DNA of 64,000 nucleotides. Source: Distichodus sexfasciatus. Its lineage: Eukaryota > Chordata > Actinopteri > Characiformes > Distichodontidae. The stretch spans positions 546,450 to 610,449 of the forward strand of contig JAVGVS010000161.1 in assembly GCA_032718565.1 (NCBI GenBank), given 5' to 3'. The notes beneath the pieces are model-generated. The model was given only the letters and a program-made list of their open reading frames with translations, did no database searches and was not told where the DNA came from. The position numbers and the translations under genes were made by a program. Below, piece after piece: positions 48,010-60,240 of this stretch. Each line of letters begins with the position of its first letter. Position 1 is the first letter of the stretch.

Positions 48010-48584
48010 GTGACCCTCCACGGCAAAACCAGTCGCTTGTCGCAAATTTTCAAAATTGAGTTATTATGTTTTCACGAAAGTGCATAAATCAACCTTCAAA
48101 ACGATACCTATATGGAATGAATCAGACGATACATGACTGAGATATCAACATTCAAAGGAGTCGGGTTTCTCCTGTCACGCCAAGTGAGAAACGGAGAAAT
48201 CTGCCTTTGAAGTTGACTATCGCCGTAGCACTCACAGACGCTTGGTGCGGTCCCGACTACGTTTGCATTTACGGTAGCCTACGCTGCATTCACAGCCACA
48301 CGGATAGCCTACCTGCGTTAGGTTAACTGAACTCGGGAGACGAAGATGGATTCTGGAGGAATATCTTCACGCTAGTCAACGAGTGGATTTACCGTAAATA
48401 TTGAAGTAGAGCGGTCAAAACAGAATTTCAGCTAAATTTATTCACAACAGTACAGTATAGACCTTCCACTGTTTCAAAACACTAAAAACAAAAAATCCCA
48501 AATTTTACCCCACGCAACATAAACGGTCGTTTTTCTCGGAAACCTCCGTTGCGACAAGCGACTGATTTTGCCGTGGAGGGTCAC
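48010..48584 (-). mobile_element. non-autonomous DNA transposon with long terminal inverted repeats, copy 2
   Basis: Termini GTGACCCTCCACGGCAAAAC..CAGTCGCTTGTCGCAA and TTGCGACAAGCGACTGATTT..GTGGAGGGTCAC. ATAT flanks both ends (48006-48009 and 48585-48588). The interior is the reverse complement of 12631-13276, with many CpGs kept in both. It is shorter by 71 nt around 48427-48440. Confidence 0.87.
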
Positions 48585-49194
48585 ATATTAGGTTGGTGAC
48601 TAGCTAAAAATAGTTTGCTGGGCCAAACTTTATTTCAGTAGGGAAACACACATTATTTATTTTGCTGCCCCCCACCCACTCCAATTTAATATTCATCCTC
48701 CTAAAGGGACATATAGACTGTTATTAGAACCCTGTATGTAATGATATTTCCCAGGCATATGGAGCTGCAGAAAGCTCTCTATCTCTGCGGCCTTTCATTC
48801 ATTGCTGTCCAGAGCCTCAATTCCCAGACAGCTCGTTAGCCAGCCTGTAGCTTGCTGTAGGCCGGTTTGGTATCGAATAGAGGACACTGTGAATTGAAAC
48901 TTGCCTTCATAGAGAAATGCCTCTGTGGAAAACTGCAAAGCCTGCCCCCAAAAGCAGCCTATAGAGCTTCCTCAATTTCAAGCCACATCCTTAGAGGTAA
49001 ACTACAGCATCCATAACAGAGCTGCAATTGTTGCTTCAATAGAAAATCTCTCCAATAAACAGCAGGATCCATTGAAAGCTGTCTGCAAAATGAGCTGCCT
49101 TCATATTCATCTTTGTGCGTACATTTGTTATTGGTCAAATACTGCACTGATCTAAAACTGATATCAGTAATAATATTTAATTGCTTAATTATAC

Positions 49195-49560
49195 TAGAGT
49201 TGTAGTCCAGACCACCTAAACTGAGTCCTGACTGAGGCTAGAGCGTCAAGACCGAGACATGACCAAGACTCTGAAGGGCCGAGACGAGATGAAGACCAGG
49301 GTGGGACGAGGTCGAGTCAAGAGTAAGAGCGGACCAATACACGTTTTATACCACATGACAAATAAGTGGAACATGCACAACCTAAGCAGCCCTCAAAAAG
49401 AGCTGAACAAAGCAAACACACGTTTGTTCAATATTTCTCTCTTACATATCTTTAATGAAGACATCTCTTCACTGGAAGCAGTTATTCAAACTGATCACAT
49501 CATGTGTTAAACTCAAAAAACCACAGTGGGAGAACACTCCTCAAGACCAAACTCACCCCA
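49195..49560 (+). mobile_element. hAT-type repeat of the 22587 family (partial)
   Basis: TAGAGTTGTAGTCCAGACCA, AGCGTCAAGACCGAGACATG, ACCAAGACTCTGAAGGGCCG and GGACGAGGTCGAGTC. The right boundary is unclear. Confidence 0.6.
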
Positions 49561-49712
49561 AAGATAAGGGTAGTTGCTAAACAGATTTTTCTGACATTCT
49601 TCCCAGATAACCACAACGTCACCTGTATATATGTGCGCACGTGCATGTGTGAAGGGGCGGGGCGGGTGACCACATGCCGGCAATAACATCTTTGGTTGCA
49701 CTTGAAGTGAAG

Positions 49713-49927
49713 TTGTCATTGTGAACAGAGCACAGCACAGCACACAATGAAATGTGACCTCTGTATTTGACCCATCCACGAAGGAGTAGTGTACATGTTT
49801 TTGGCACCGCCCAGGGAGCAGTGCTTGGGACATTGCCTTGCTCATGAGTACCTTAGTGGTACCTTTACCAGTTCAGGACTTGTGACCTGCCGATCACGGG
49901 GCATAACTGTTGCGCGACCAACTGCCC
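49713..49927 (-). repeat. SINE family B, minus orientation
   Basis: GTCATTGTGAACAGAGCACA, TGTGACCTCTGTATTTGACC, CAGGGAGCAGTGCTTGGGAC and GCGACCAACTGCCC. Followed by a CATA/CACA-rich tract to 49965. Confidence 0.75.
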
Positions 49928-51008
49928 ATATACATATACACATACACACACATACTGCATATACATATTCATTACATTCAATTGGTTAAAGACATCTTCA
50001 CAAAGGTCATTTCATCTTGAATGAACAAGAAACACTTCCCGCATCAGCGATTTGTCGAGGGGATGTGGGCTCCGCTGAATCGCGCTAATGGCTACTGCCG
50101 GTTCCACATCTGTTGCCTCAAACAAGGCGTCTACAGAATGCTCCTGCAGAGAGATGGATTTGTCATCCTGCGTCGCCTCACTTGTCTAAACAAAAGCCTT
50201 ATCACAGCTAAAGGATCCCTAGATTTTATGATGGTAATTTCACCGGCTCATCCTGCCTGATTAAAATTGCCTTGAGAATGTGGTAAGAAATGATTATAAT
50301 TAGGGCTGTTCTTGTTAGGTGATGATGGCTTTGACTCAGCTGTGGTATTGTGTGGAGATGTCGCCTACTGCCTTCATGGTGTGAATTCAGATTCTCTTTG
50401 CCACTGTTTGTTTGTTTTTCTGGTTCGCGGTACCATCAGCATGAAGGAGGAATAGTCTCATTTTCCAACGGTTCTGTTACTAACACATTCCATTTTATGT
50501 TAAGCTGTTTTAAAAGACTTTGTCAAATAGTACAATTTACCCAGTTCTGCAGATGTAATGCACCTTTTTAATCTCTTCTTTTCTGTTCTCGTACTGAGTT
50601 TCAAGCACAGTTGAGGGAAAAGAACTACGTATATGACATGATATCACGATGAAATGAATGCTTACAGGAACCTTTTTTGATTCTTGGTTATGAGTTTCCT
50701 CTGAGTTTATGATTTGCATCCAATGACAGCATCGTAACCTGCCAGCAGGAGACATACTTGGGCATTTGGAAGACATTTTTTCACTAAAATTGGGCTTTGA
50801 AACACAGATGAACTCTGTTGATCTGTTGCATCCCAACTGCATATGCCGCTACGTTTGCCTGCCACGTGAAACTTAAAATATTTTTGTATTGTATTTGTAA
50901 TAGTAAAATACAATTTTGTTGTACCACTATCATCATCATGAGATCAAAAAATTGAAAGTCGAATGATAGCAACTCGGAGACCATCTCTATTTACTAGGAA
51001 TAAGGGAT

Positions 51009-52127
51009 TAGGGAATATATAAGGGAATTATTGACTGATGCCGATATTCAATATTTTTGTGCTTACATTTGCTGATACTGATGCCGATAAATAAGAAAGG
51101 CAGAGCCGAGCGCGAGTGCAGGCAGAGTTGAGCGCGTAAAGATGAGATATTTTGCTCCCCAAGGCTCCACTGCTTGCTCAGACTTTTGGCAGGAACATAA
51201 CGCCATAACTCTGATACCTAACACAGTGCCAAGCCTGTAGTTACACTCTTCACCAGAAAAGTTGTCTGCAGAGAAGCTTGCAAAAAATAAATAAATCTGT
51301 CCCTAAATAACTTATACCGCGCGTGTTGACGCTCCAGGTGCCTGGTGAAGGTTGAGGTAGTCCCGGTGTTCTCTCGATTTATGCTGCCTTGTCGAAAAAT
51401 GCTACCGTAGCACAAATCAATAGCAGAGTCTATTGATTTACGCTACCGCATCGAAAAATGCTACCTTATGGTTTTCTTTTTAAATGGTGTATTTCCCATA
51501 ACAGTATATGTTTCACAGAAATATAATATTTGTGTCATTCGTTTAATTAAAAAGAAAAATATGTGGAGCAAGGTTACATGCTATTTATCAAATTTATGAA
51601 AAAAAAAAAAATAGTGTCCCTTATCACATGATGCTCCGACCACTATGTCGATCTGAGACAGCAAGACCAAGACAGCGAGACCAAGACAAGACCGAGGGAT
51701 CCGAGACCAAGATAAGACCAAGACCAAAGACCATCGAGACTGTGACAAGACCATGACCACGTAAAAGTGGTCTTGAGACCGGTCTCGAGACCAAGACCGG
51801 TCTCGAGACATCCAACTCTACGTTAAGCTACAACCCCGGTTATTTCCTGAGGTGCATACTACCACATAGAAAAGTAAGAGTGCCTTACCTACCATACTAT
51901 CAAGTGCGGTAGTACGTGGCTCAGCAAGAGATTTTGCTCGCGAACGTTCTACAGAGTGCTCAGAATTTTGGCACAGAAATAATGCCAAACATTTTAAGAC
52001 AGAAGGCGTGAGCCGTATAAAATCCCACCTCGGACCTTGGACATGCACAGGCACAAGCGCTACCTTTCTGACGCACAATAAATGCATCACAAAATATCGG
52101 TAATCATCGGCTGATTCTAATTCCAAA
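51009..52127 (-). mobile_element. hAT-type element with nested insertion and a BED-finger remnant
   Basis: TAGGGAATATATAAGGGAAT and TGACTGATGCCGATATT at the left. CTACCACATAGAAAAGTAAG, AAGTGCGGTAGTACGTGGCT and ACATTTTAAGACAGAAGGCG..TGGACATGCACAGGCACAAG at the right match 56889-57541. The minus frame at 51415-51218 contains GTTSTFTRHLERQHARY, resembling the C-terminal half of a hAT BED zinc finger (His-x(4)-His spacing). 51620-51818 is a piece of the GACCAAGACC family. Confidence 0.65.
51620..51818 (-). repeat. GACCAAGACC-rich hAT-type repeat piece
   Basis: Dense GAGACCAAGAC words, overlapping palindromes GAGACCGGTCTC and GGTCTCGAGACC at 51775-51806, and terminus CCAACTCTA at 51810-51818 (complement TAGAGTTGG, as in 49195). 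Confidence 0.6.
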
Positions 52128-54468
52128 CTTGGCGAGAGGTTTGTTAAAATGAGTTGATCACTTTGTATATAACAGTATTAGATCCACTTATAAACTATTT
52201 AAAGTAAACAATTTTATACTGAATATAAATGTTCAAGTGAGCACAAGAGAATATATTAACTTCCAACTATTGCTCCTCGCACTGATCATAAGTAACAAAC
52301 ATGGAAAAGGTATATAATATTATTACAAAATATGAGACATTATTTTAGTTCTCATAATGATGACTTTAAATATACTGTATTTTTATTATGAGGTCATTCT
52401 GCTTTATTACATATATCCTTTAACAGATGCTTCATTTTTATGTGATTATTAAAGTTATTGTCCATATGTTACACTTCTTCAGCAAGGTCCAGGCATTCCT
52501 TAGGCATTCTACAGCTTTCACTAAATGGCCAAGCCTTCCTTAAAATCAGTTTATTTTTTCTAATGATGTCTCAAGAACAGATGGGATAGAATGTCTTCAG
52601 GACACAGATGCAAACTCATTAACTCCAGATGTCCATAGTTTTTAAGACCAGTTTGTAAGCTATAAAAATCTATATAAAGGTGAGAGATGACAATTTTCTG
52701 TTGAAGGTAAAATTTTTCAAAATATCTGGTGGAGAAATATGTATAATTCATCCATATAGATTTGCCAGTATTTATATTTAAAGTGCCCTTTTTAGATGAT
52801 AAAAGCCACTGCAATCTATAAAATGTCTGTAAAAGTTATTGACATGGATTTAGAGTCGACTAATGATGTACAGTAAATAGGACTTCAGAATAAAATCAAA
52901 CATGGTGAGAATGAAGTTTTTATTTTACTATCAAATGACAAACAGTTATTATTTAGCACTTACTACATTCATCAAAGTTTTCAGAGCTTCTTCAAATGTG
53001 TTTATGAAGGAATTTCTAGTGAGTTATGTTATTTCTGAATCCTGGTGCAATTTGCTTGGACCATGATCCAATCTCAGCTCCTCACAGCTACAGTGTCAAA
53101 TCATATTAGTACAAATAGCGCCACTGGACACTGTGTGAAATGTTCTGTCCAAGAGAGATGTGGAAAAACAGATGAAAGCCTCCCAAAGGTGGCTTGCTCC
53201 AAAACCAAGAGACGCTGAATTGACACCAAGGTCAGTCTGTCCCCCTACACAAATTTACACAGGCTCCAAATACTCACACACACACACAAAAACAGGGACA
53301 AAAAAATAGCATAAGAATTTCCACATAGGGAAGGCAAAGCCCATCTTCTCTGGTCTTTATTTTCTTCCTGCTCTTCCAGATTTAATCCCAGCCCCGTAAA
53401 GAGCTTGGCTTTTCAGATATCTGCAGGTGAATGGATGTATCTTTGGCTGAATAACCACATTACGCTATGACTCCAGCTTTCAGACCGCCTAATGTGATTG
53501 CGATTGAATCTCTTTCCTCTATTTCTCAGAAGCTTTGCCCAACCGGACTGGCTCCCGCTTCAGACGGCACCTTTTGGCTTTTCTCTGATGTACTTTTGTA
53601 ATTGTCATGCTTTCAAAATGATTTCCTTTCAAATCTGCCTAAAAGAATCATTTAGTTATTATTTCAACTGTCACCTGAAGACAGAAGCTCCAAACCTGAT
53701 TGGTGCAGTATGATTCAAAGTGTTTTTCCCATGTCATGCACAGTAGTGCCTTACTAGGAAAGAGTAGCCCGATTTGCCAAAACATTTAGGTTACATACTG
53801 CAGATGGTTATTTGGGTGGATTACTGCTGCTGAAAGTTCAGTGACTTCCACACTGGAAACAGAAAGTGCTTATGCTTGTATAGTTTCAGGACAACGCGCG
53901 TGTCTGAGAAAAAAATCCCCCGCTGAGCTCAACAAGCAGAGGTGTTCTTTTAAAAGTTCTTTTAAAATTGTGATTTCATCTTTTTAAGCTGCAAACTTTC
54001 TCTGTAGGCACTGTGTTACTGTTTAGACATGAACCAATTGATTGTATCCTAGCAACATGAGTCAATATGTTACTTAGCAACACCATTAGAGATATGCAGA
54101 AGGTACCATTGCAGAGACCAATGATATATCCCTAGTGTCAGGCTAAATATAGTCTCTATGTGTTTTATGTGTTATTTGAATTTTGGATTGCACCTAATAT
54201 AATCTCTTTAATGAGAATGTCTGTGCTGTTTCTTTAGACTCTCTCATTTTCTCAAAGTCCTTAAGAGCCAGTCGGAGACAACATTGGCCTGCCTGCTTGT
54301 GGTTAATAGCTATTTAAAAGCATGTCTGTTTAATTTTTTGTCTTATGACAAAGTGCTGGATGGCTCCCACACCTCCCATATTGTTCGACGAATGAAAATA
54401 TGGCAGGCCTGCTGAAGCACTCAAAACGATGTCAGACCCGACTATGGTAGAGCAGGCAGTTCAGTTTA
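52128..54468. other. unique intron sequence, nothing recognised
   Basis: AT-rich with no repeat signature I can place, no necab2-compatible exon and only short chance frames. A short CA run is at 53275-53288. Confidence 0.5.
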
Positions 54469-54697
54469 TAGTGGTGTTGAAATTAATCACATAATCGATG
54501 CATCACAATACAGACGTGAACGATTGCGCATCAATGCAGTGGCAGACCATAATCGATTATATCAGGGGTTTTCTGCCGGTGGTCTGCTGCCCTCTAGTGA
54601 TTCGCAACGACATTGCAGGTGGTCTGTGACATACAGTCCAGTTTCACTACTGAATTCACTTAATTTTAGTTATTTTTCAAAACATTTCCAGATGATT

Positions 54698-54700
54698 GTA

Positions 54701-54771
<71 letters not shown>

Positions 54772-54782
54772 AATATATATAC
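54698..54782 (+). repeat. (AT)n microsatellite
   Basis: About 80 nt of nearly uninterrupted TA inside the hAT-type element. Confidence 0.95.
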
Positions 54783-55014
54783 ATAAAGGTATATACACAC
54801 AGCCACAGATTACTGCTTAGTTTGAGTGGTAGTCCCAGCCACAGAAGCAGTTGAAAACGCTTGGATTATGACATAATGACATTGCTTGGTGAATTTCTGG
54901 TTACGGAATAAAAATTCTATTTAAAAGGAACATCCCGGTAGTAACTATCGCTGCCCAAGCTGCGATCCATGCCCAATTATCGAGCAATGTGAAGTAGTGT
55001 AGAAAAATTTATAT

Positions 55015-55258
55015 GTGACCCGATCTGCCGTAATGAGTCAGAAGTCAGCGTGCTATTTATTTAGATACGGGCCGATTATGTTGACAAACATCAAAAATAT
55101 CGATTTTTCTTTTTTGGTCTTATATGAAAAAAAAGGTCTTCAAAATCTGGTCTCCAAAAAAGAAAAATCGATATTTTTGTGATGGTTTTCAACATAATCT
55201 GCCCGTATCTAAATAAATAGAATGCAGACTTCCGACTCATTACGGCAAATCGGGTCAC
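55015..55258. mobile_element. foldback MITE with about 100-nt inverted arms
   Basis: GTGACCCGATCTGCCGTAAT..GAGTCAGAAGTC at the left is mirrored by GACTTCCGACTCATTACGGC..AAATCGGGTCAC at the right. TTTATTTAGATACGGGC..GATTATGTTGA and AAAAATATCGATTTTTCTTT are likewise mirrored. A loop of about 35 nt is centred near 55135. ATAT is on both flanks (55011-55014 and 55259-55262), as for 48010-48584. Confidence 0.9.
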
Positions 55259-56888
55259 ATATCGTATCGAATCAGGTCGTTGACCTGATAATCGCAAACG
55301 AATCATATCGTGAGACCGGTGAAGGTTCACACCTCTATTCAATTTTTGAAAAAAGCTGATATACTGTATAGACAGTCGCTGGGGTAAGACAAGTCTGTCA
55401 TCATCCTGGTTTTGTATCCTCTCATGTAAATGTGTGTGAGAACAGCAGAACTGATCTAGTTCAGCATTTTGAAGAACAGATCACTATCTGTAGGGAGAAC
55501 CCCTCCAAACCAGTAGGTGATGTTTTGTGTCATCTTGGGGTGGTTGTTGGCTTCCAGTAGTGATAGCTCAACAACACTAAATATCAACACTCGGATCACA
55601 TCGCAAAAATGTCTGCATTACCTTGGCTTGTAAGATATCACATTTAAACATTTAACAATAAACCAACCTCTGTCTAGCATTAGCATTGGTCAGTGCTTTA
55701 GTGCTAGCTTTTGTGTGTTGAAGTCTTCAGTGGTAGTAAAATGCACTGAAGAACTGCTGGCCTTGCATTTCACTGGCATTGATCATGCTGACAACCCCCT
55801 CCATACGCACACACACTCTCACAGGCATCCAGGCAATGATGCCAGACTGGTTCCCTTTTCCCCACCGAGCTCGTCGTTTCTTGTCCATTACTTTCTGGGT
55901 GCTCCTCTATAATACGCCGTCAGCATGATTCGGCTTAGCATTGCAGTATAACTCAGTGGAGGTGTCAGTGAGGTCGGCGCTGCAGTTCATCTGAACTCTC
56001 CATCGCGTGCCAACTTTGCATTTAGCATTCATTTGCAAGCAGTAATGAAGAGTGGCTGGTGTTCGCATCACGATGAGGAGCTTGGAAGTCCCGCACTCAG
56101 CAAGACGCAGCTCCTATTTCAGTAGTGTCAGATGTTTTTGCTGTTTCTGTCAGACAGTGAGTGAGGCATTAAAATCCAATATCCTGCCTGTGGGGTTGAT
56201 TGTCTTCTCTAAGAGTGTGAGAAAGATTCACCCAGATGTCAATAATATCAGAAATGCTGTAATATGAGCCTTATGGAGTTTATTTTTTATGAGAGCTGTA
56301 TTGTATTTCTCACTTTACGATTTCATGGGTGAGTGAACTGGATGGGATTTGTATTGTGTGTGTCTGTGTGTGTGTTGTGTATGTGTGTGTGTATTGTCAT
56401 GATTCCCCGTATAATGTCTCCTTTATCCAGGAGACATGCGTTATAAGCTCTGTAAATCATAATGCTATCCTGGAGCCTGTGATTGTCTGTATCACTAGAC
56501 GATGGTATGGTAAAGACTGGTTTTAGTGAAAATTGAAATTTAGTCATGGGACACAGACTGCGATACAGGAACTCAAAGGTGGTAAAGCTCACAAATCCAT
56601 TTATATAATACCACATAATTATGAGATGGAGGAAGGAATTGATGTCTTAATTATGAAGACTTGTCATGTCATGTCAATATGCACACACTTCTGTAATAAC
56701 TCAGATCAAGTGACCTTTCAGAATCCAATCATTGAAGTTTGACATGTCGTACCAGTCAAACAAGTAGATGTAGCACCAATCTTAGTATTGGGTTGAAACA
56801 GGCACAAATGTTGGATTGCATATGGTTTGGTTTTGGTTTATAGCTTATTTTAGCTTGCTGCAATAAAAGAAAATGCAAAAGTTAAGAC

Positions 56889-57541
56889 TAGGGTTGCACA
56901 ATATGGGAATTATTGGCTGATGCCGATATTTTTCATGCTTATATCTGCTGATACCGATGCAGATAAATGAGGGAGGCAGAGTCGAGTGCGGGCCCAGGCA
57001 GAGTTGAGCATGTAAAGAAAAGATATTTTGCACACCACGGTTCCATTGCAAGCTCAAGCTCAGTCGAGCAGAGCCGAGCATTTCGAGCGTAGTGCACAAC
57101 ATTTTAAGAAAACATCATATCCCGCCCTGTGTGGTCAAATGTGCACTACCTAGTGTGTAGAGAACCGTTAAGCCGGCTATTTACTGAGATACATACTACC
57201 ACATAGAAAAGTATAATATGAGCATGTTACTTACCATATTATTAAGTGCGGCAGTATGCGGTTCGCGATACAGCCCATGTGCAAGCTGACATTCACTAAG
57301 TGAGGCAAACACACAATTTAGTTTGGCCCAAATTTTGGCCCATATTTTGGCCCAAAATAACGCTATACATTTTAAGACAGAAGATGTGGGCCATGTCTGG
57401 TATAAGCGCTATCTTTCTGGTGTACAATAAATACGTCATAAAATATTGAATGAAAATAGCCTTCTGACGCCAGTGACTTAAAAAAAAGAAAGCAATTATT
57501 GACCGATTCCGATATGATTCCGATATTATCATGCATCCCTG
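56889..57541 (-). mobile_element. hAT-type non-autonomous element with near-exact 8-bp duplication
   Basis: Termini TAGGGTTGCACAATATGGGA and TATTATCATGCATCCCTG. Flanks GTTAAGAC (56881-56888) and GTTGAGAC (57542-57549) differ at one base. It shares its body with 37590, 40640 and 51009. A tandem TTTTGGCCCA unit occurs about three times at 57319-57356. Confidence 0.85.
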
Positions 57542-57549
57542 GTTGAGAC

Positions 57550-58131
57550 ATGTAAATTGTCATGAAATATGGGTGATAGTGGAGACACTGTGATGATGAC
57601 CATGAAGCTGAGCGTTTGAATCTTGAGAGAACCTCCAATCTATATTCAACACTTGAATAAAGCCCATAAGGGAGACTGTCGCTGTAATTAGGAAATGGAA
57701 TAAGACCATCTGAATAAGAACATCTGCTATATGCCAGAAATGTAAATTGAAATATGTGGAATTTTATTAAGATTAGTTCAGAAAAAGGTAATGATTGCTG
57801 CAGCCAATGTTTCCAGCCTTAGAAAAGCCACTTTAGTATGCTTATTTCTTGACTTTTCATTCTCGACTTCGCAGTAAGTTAAAGCTCTTGGAATGTTTCC
57901 ATCTACAGTTTAGAAAGAGTGGATGTATTTAACCAAGTGTCACTCTCAACATTTACAGTCTATGTTTGTTCCCGTGGCATTAGGTTAAAAGCCTCCTGAT
58001 GGAGTGCAGCTGCGTACGAGACTTAGACAAGGTTTTATTATATATGTATATGAAAAACCCACTCTAAAGTGCTGATTGTGCTTTTGTTTTCATTCAAATT
58101 TATTTTCTGTCTCTCTTTTGCTTTTTCTTAG
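57550..58131. other. intron sequence before the 58132 exon
   Basis: No repeat or coding feature recognised. The last 60 bases form a normal polypyrimidine tract. Confidence 0.6.
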
Positions 58132-58268
58132 GTCTATGAACGGGGAAATAACATTGAGCAATTTGTTACTCGCTTCCTATTGAAGGAGTCAGCCAATCAA
58201 ATCCAGTCCTTGCTGAACTCTGTGGAGAGTGCGGTGGATGCTATTGATGAGCAGCATTGTCCTGTAGG
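58132..58268 (+). CDS. necab2: necab2 exon: NECAB homogeneous region
   Basis: The acceptor is a pyrimidine-rich tract ending TTTTTCTTAG; the donor is AGG/GTGAGT. The phase-0 start reads VYERGNNIEQFVTRFLLKES, continuing ANQIQSLLNSVESAVDAIDE, then QHCPVG. The exon is 137 nt and ends in phase 2. QFVTRFLLKE followed by a heptad-like Gln/Leu/Val helix is the hallmark of the NECAB homogeneous region, thought to mediate partner binding or self-association. VYE, ANQIQSLL and SVESAV distinguish it from NECAB1 and NECAB3. The reading frame is fully open. Confidence 0.95.
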
Positions 58269-60039
58269 GTGAGTTCCAAGTCCTGAGGTGAATGACACAA
58301 AAACTTGTGGGCTTAAAGGTCCGATATTATAAATTTTTTCATCAAGTTAAAATAACTGTATGAGCTCCACTAAACATGACTCTGAAGTAGTTTGCTGAAA
58401 ATACCTCTCAGATTAGGCATTTTCGCCTGCTTTTTACTCCTCTATTTCAGTCCCTTTCAGAACAGGCTGTTTCTCATTAGTATTCCCAAATGCAAATTAG
58501 CCGCTGCTGCTCACTCCCCACTCCGGAATTGGGGCATAAACAGCACAGTGAGAGTTTACCTCACATGAAAATAATCAACATGGCTGCTGCTAACAGACTA
58601 TCCATAAAGCTGTACATATTCAACACAACACTCCGCCGGTAGACTTCTTCATTGCAATTCCTACGCTGGTACTTGCGAGAAAACATGTTCTACCTGGTGG
58701 GCAGAGGTTTTCAGATAGGAGGGTGGAGTTATTCAAATGTCCCCTACTGTGACATAGAAGTAGGGGAGAAATCTAAACGGCTTGATTAAGCACATGATTT
58801 CTGACAGTCGTAAATTAATACTAACACAATTGACTATTTTTATCAACCTTGCAGTGTGTGTAGAGGCAGTACAAACCCGAACAGATGTCCAAGGAACAGA
58901 AAAAGTTAATTTTTCATTATATGGGACCTGTAAAAAAGGTTATGGTCTAATATTCAAGTTTTGTAAATGTCAGCTAAATATTCAGCTAAATATTGCTATT
59001 TCTAATTTCTAAAAAAAAGAATGAGAATTCTTTCAAAATTATCTGTGAGGTTTTAATCATTGATAAGGGCCGATTACATGCAGGATATAAAAAGGTAAGT
59101 TTCTACAGTCCACATGAATGTCTGTTGCTTTAATATTGGCTCTGTTCATTTAGAGAATGAAGGATGTTTGTAGAAATGCACATATGGTGCGAGAAATAAA
59201 AGCCTGTGTTATTTGGCATACTTAAGGCCTGCACCGAGAGAGGGGGTGGCATCTATTTCAGTCCAGTTTTTAAAATTCCATCTGGAAATGTGTCTGCCAA
59301 AGCTAATAATGCAAGTCTTTAAGTCTGAGGATGGCAACTCGTTTAATAATTCCTCATAATAATGCAGAAATATAGAGAAGAGATTGGGTGAAGGAGAGAA
59401 CTGGCACAGAATGACAGTCACAAACCCAAACAAGAATGTTAAAGCCTAAATTTGGCAGGTGGTTCTGGGAGTTACTGCCAACACGTAATAGTAGCTAATA
59501 TGAAGGAGGGTATACACAATGAAGACTCTCTTCATATTAAAGGGGTCTGTAAAGAATTTCTGTTCATATTAGTCAGTGATCTAATCAACACATAATCAGT
59601 ATCACTTGCATCAGTTTAATCGTCTGAGCTATTTCAGAAGCCAGCGCCTATCATTGCACCTATTAAAACGTTTTTAAAATCCACTGACTGTGCAGAATTC
59701 TCACCGTTAAGCTTTTTTGATTTGCAGTGATTTGATTATTTTTGCCATTATTTATCGAATTTCACTATATGGTGATACACACTAAATACCAACCCTCTGT
59801 AATCTCAGCAATATGTTAGCCAATAAGTATACTCTAGGAATATTTTCCTTTACACTATGTCTCTGCAGGCAGTAGTTTTTTATGAGACTTAAATGTCCTC
59901 TTGCACTGTGTGGGGACACTCCACCCACTAATCCAGCAGGAATCCTTTGGATATCCTTGAAGGTTTCACATTTGTATGGGCCGCAGAATGGCACAGGATG
60001 GAGGCCTTAGTCAAGACCAATACTTATTACTATTTTTTT

Positions 60040-60240
60040 TTTAAATGCTCAGACAGAAGAACTCTAAAATGGAACCATAACACAAAAGACCCATGACAAA
60101 GAGGAATTTGAACAGCTGAAATTCTAACCAAACAGACACAGAGTGGAAGCCAACTTAAATAGGAAACTTCGACACAGATGAAAAACTATAGAAGACAGCC
60201 AATGGAGGCCACTAGTGGTGAAGCAGGGGCATTACAGGCT
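60040..60240 (-). repeat. dispersed repeat, same family as 5290-5600
   Basis: Minus strand shows CACTAGTGGCCTCCATTGGC, TCATCTGTGTCGAAGTTTCC, TATTTAAGTTGGCTTCCACT and TGTGTCTGTTTGGTTAG. Confidence 0.55.

Larger units (their letters stand above)
54469..55337 (+). mobile_element. hAT-type element carrying an AT microsatellite and a nested foldback MITE
   Basis: Ends TAGTGGTGTTGAAATTAATC and GAAGGTTCACACCTCTA. The flanks TTCAGTTT (54460-54467, one base before the left end) and TTCAATTT (55338-55345) are an 8-mer pair with one mismatch. Sub-terminal ATCGATGCATCACAATACAG is shared with 32592. It contains (AT)n at 54698-54782 and the complete MITE 55015-55258. Confidence 0.78.

Noticed and set aside
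54698..54782. CRISPR-like regular repeat
   Set aside because: Simple (AT)n tract; no repeat-spacer structure anywhere in the window, and the genome is vertebrate.
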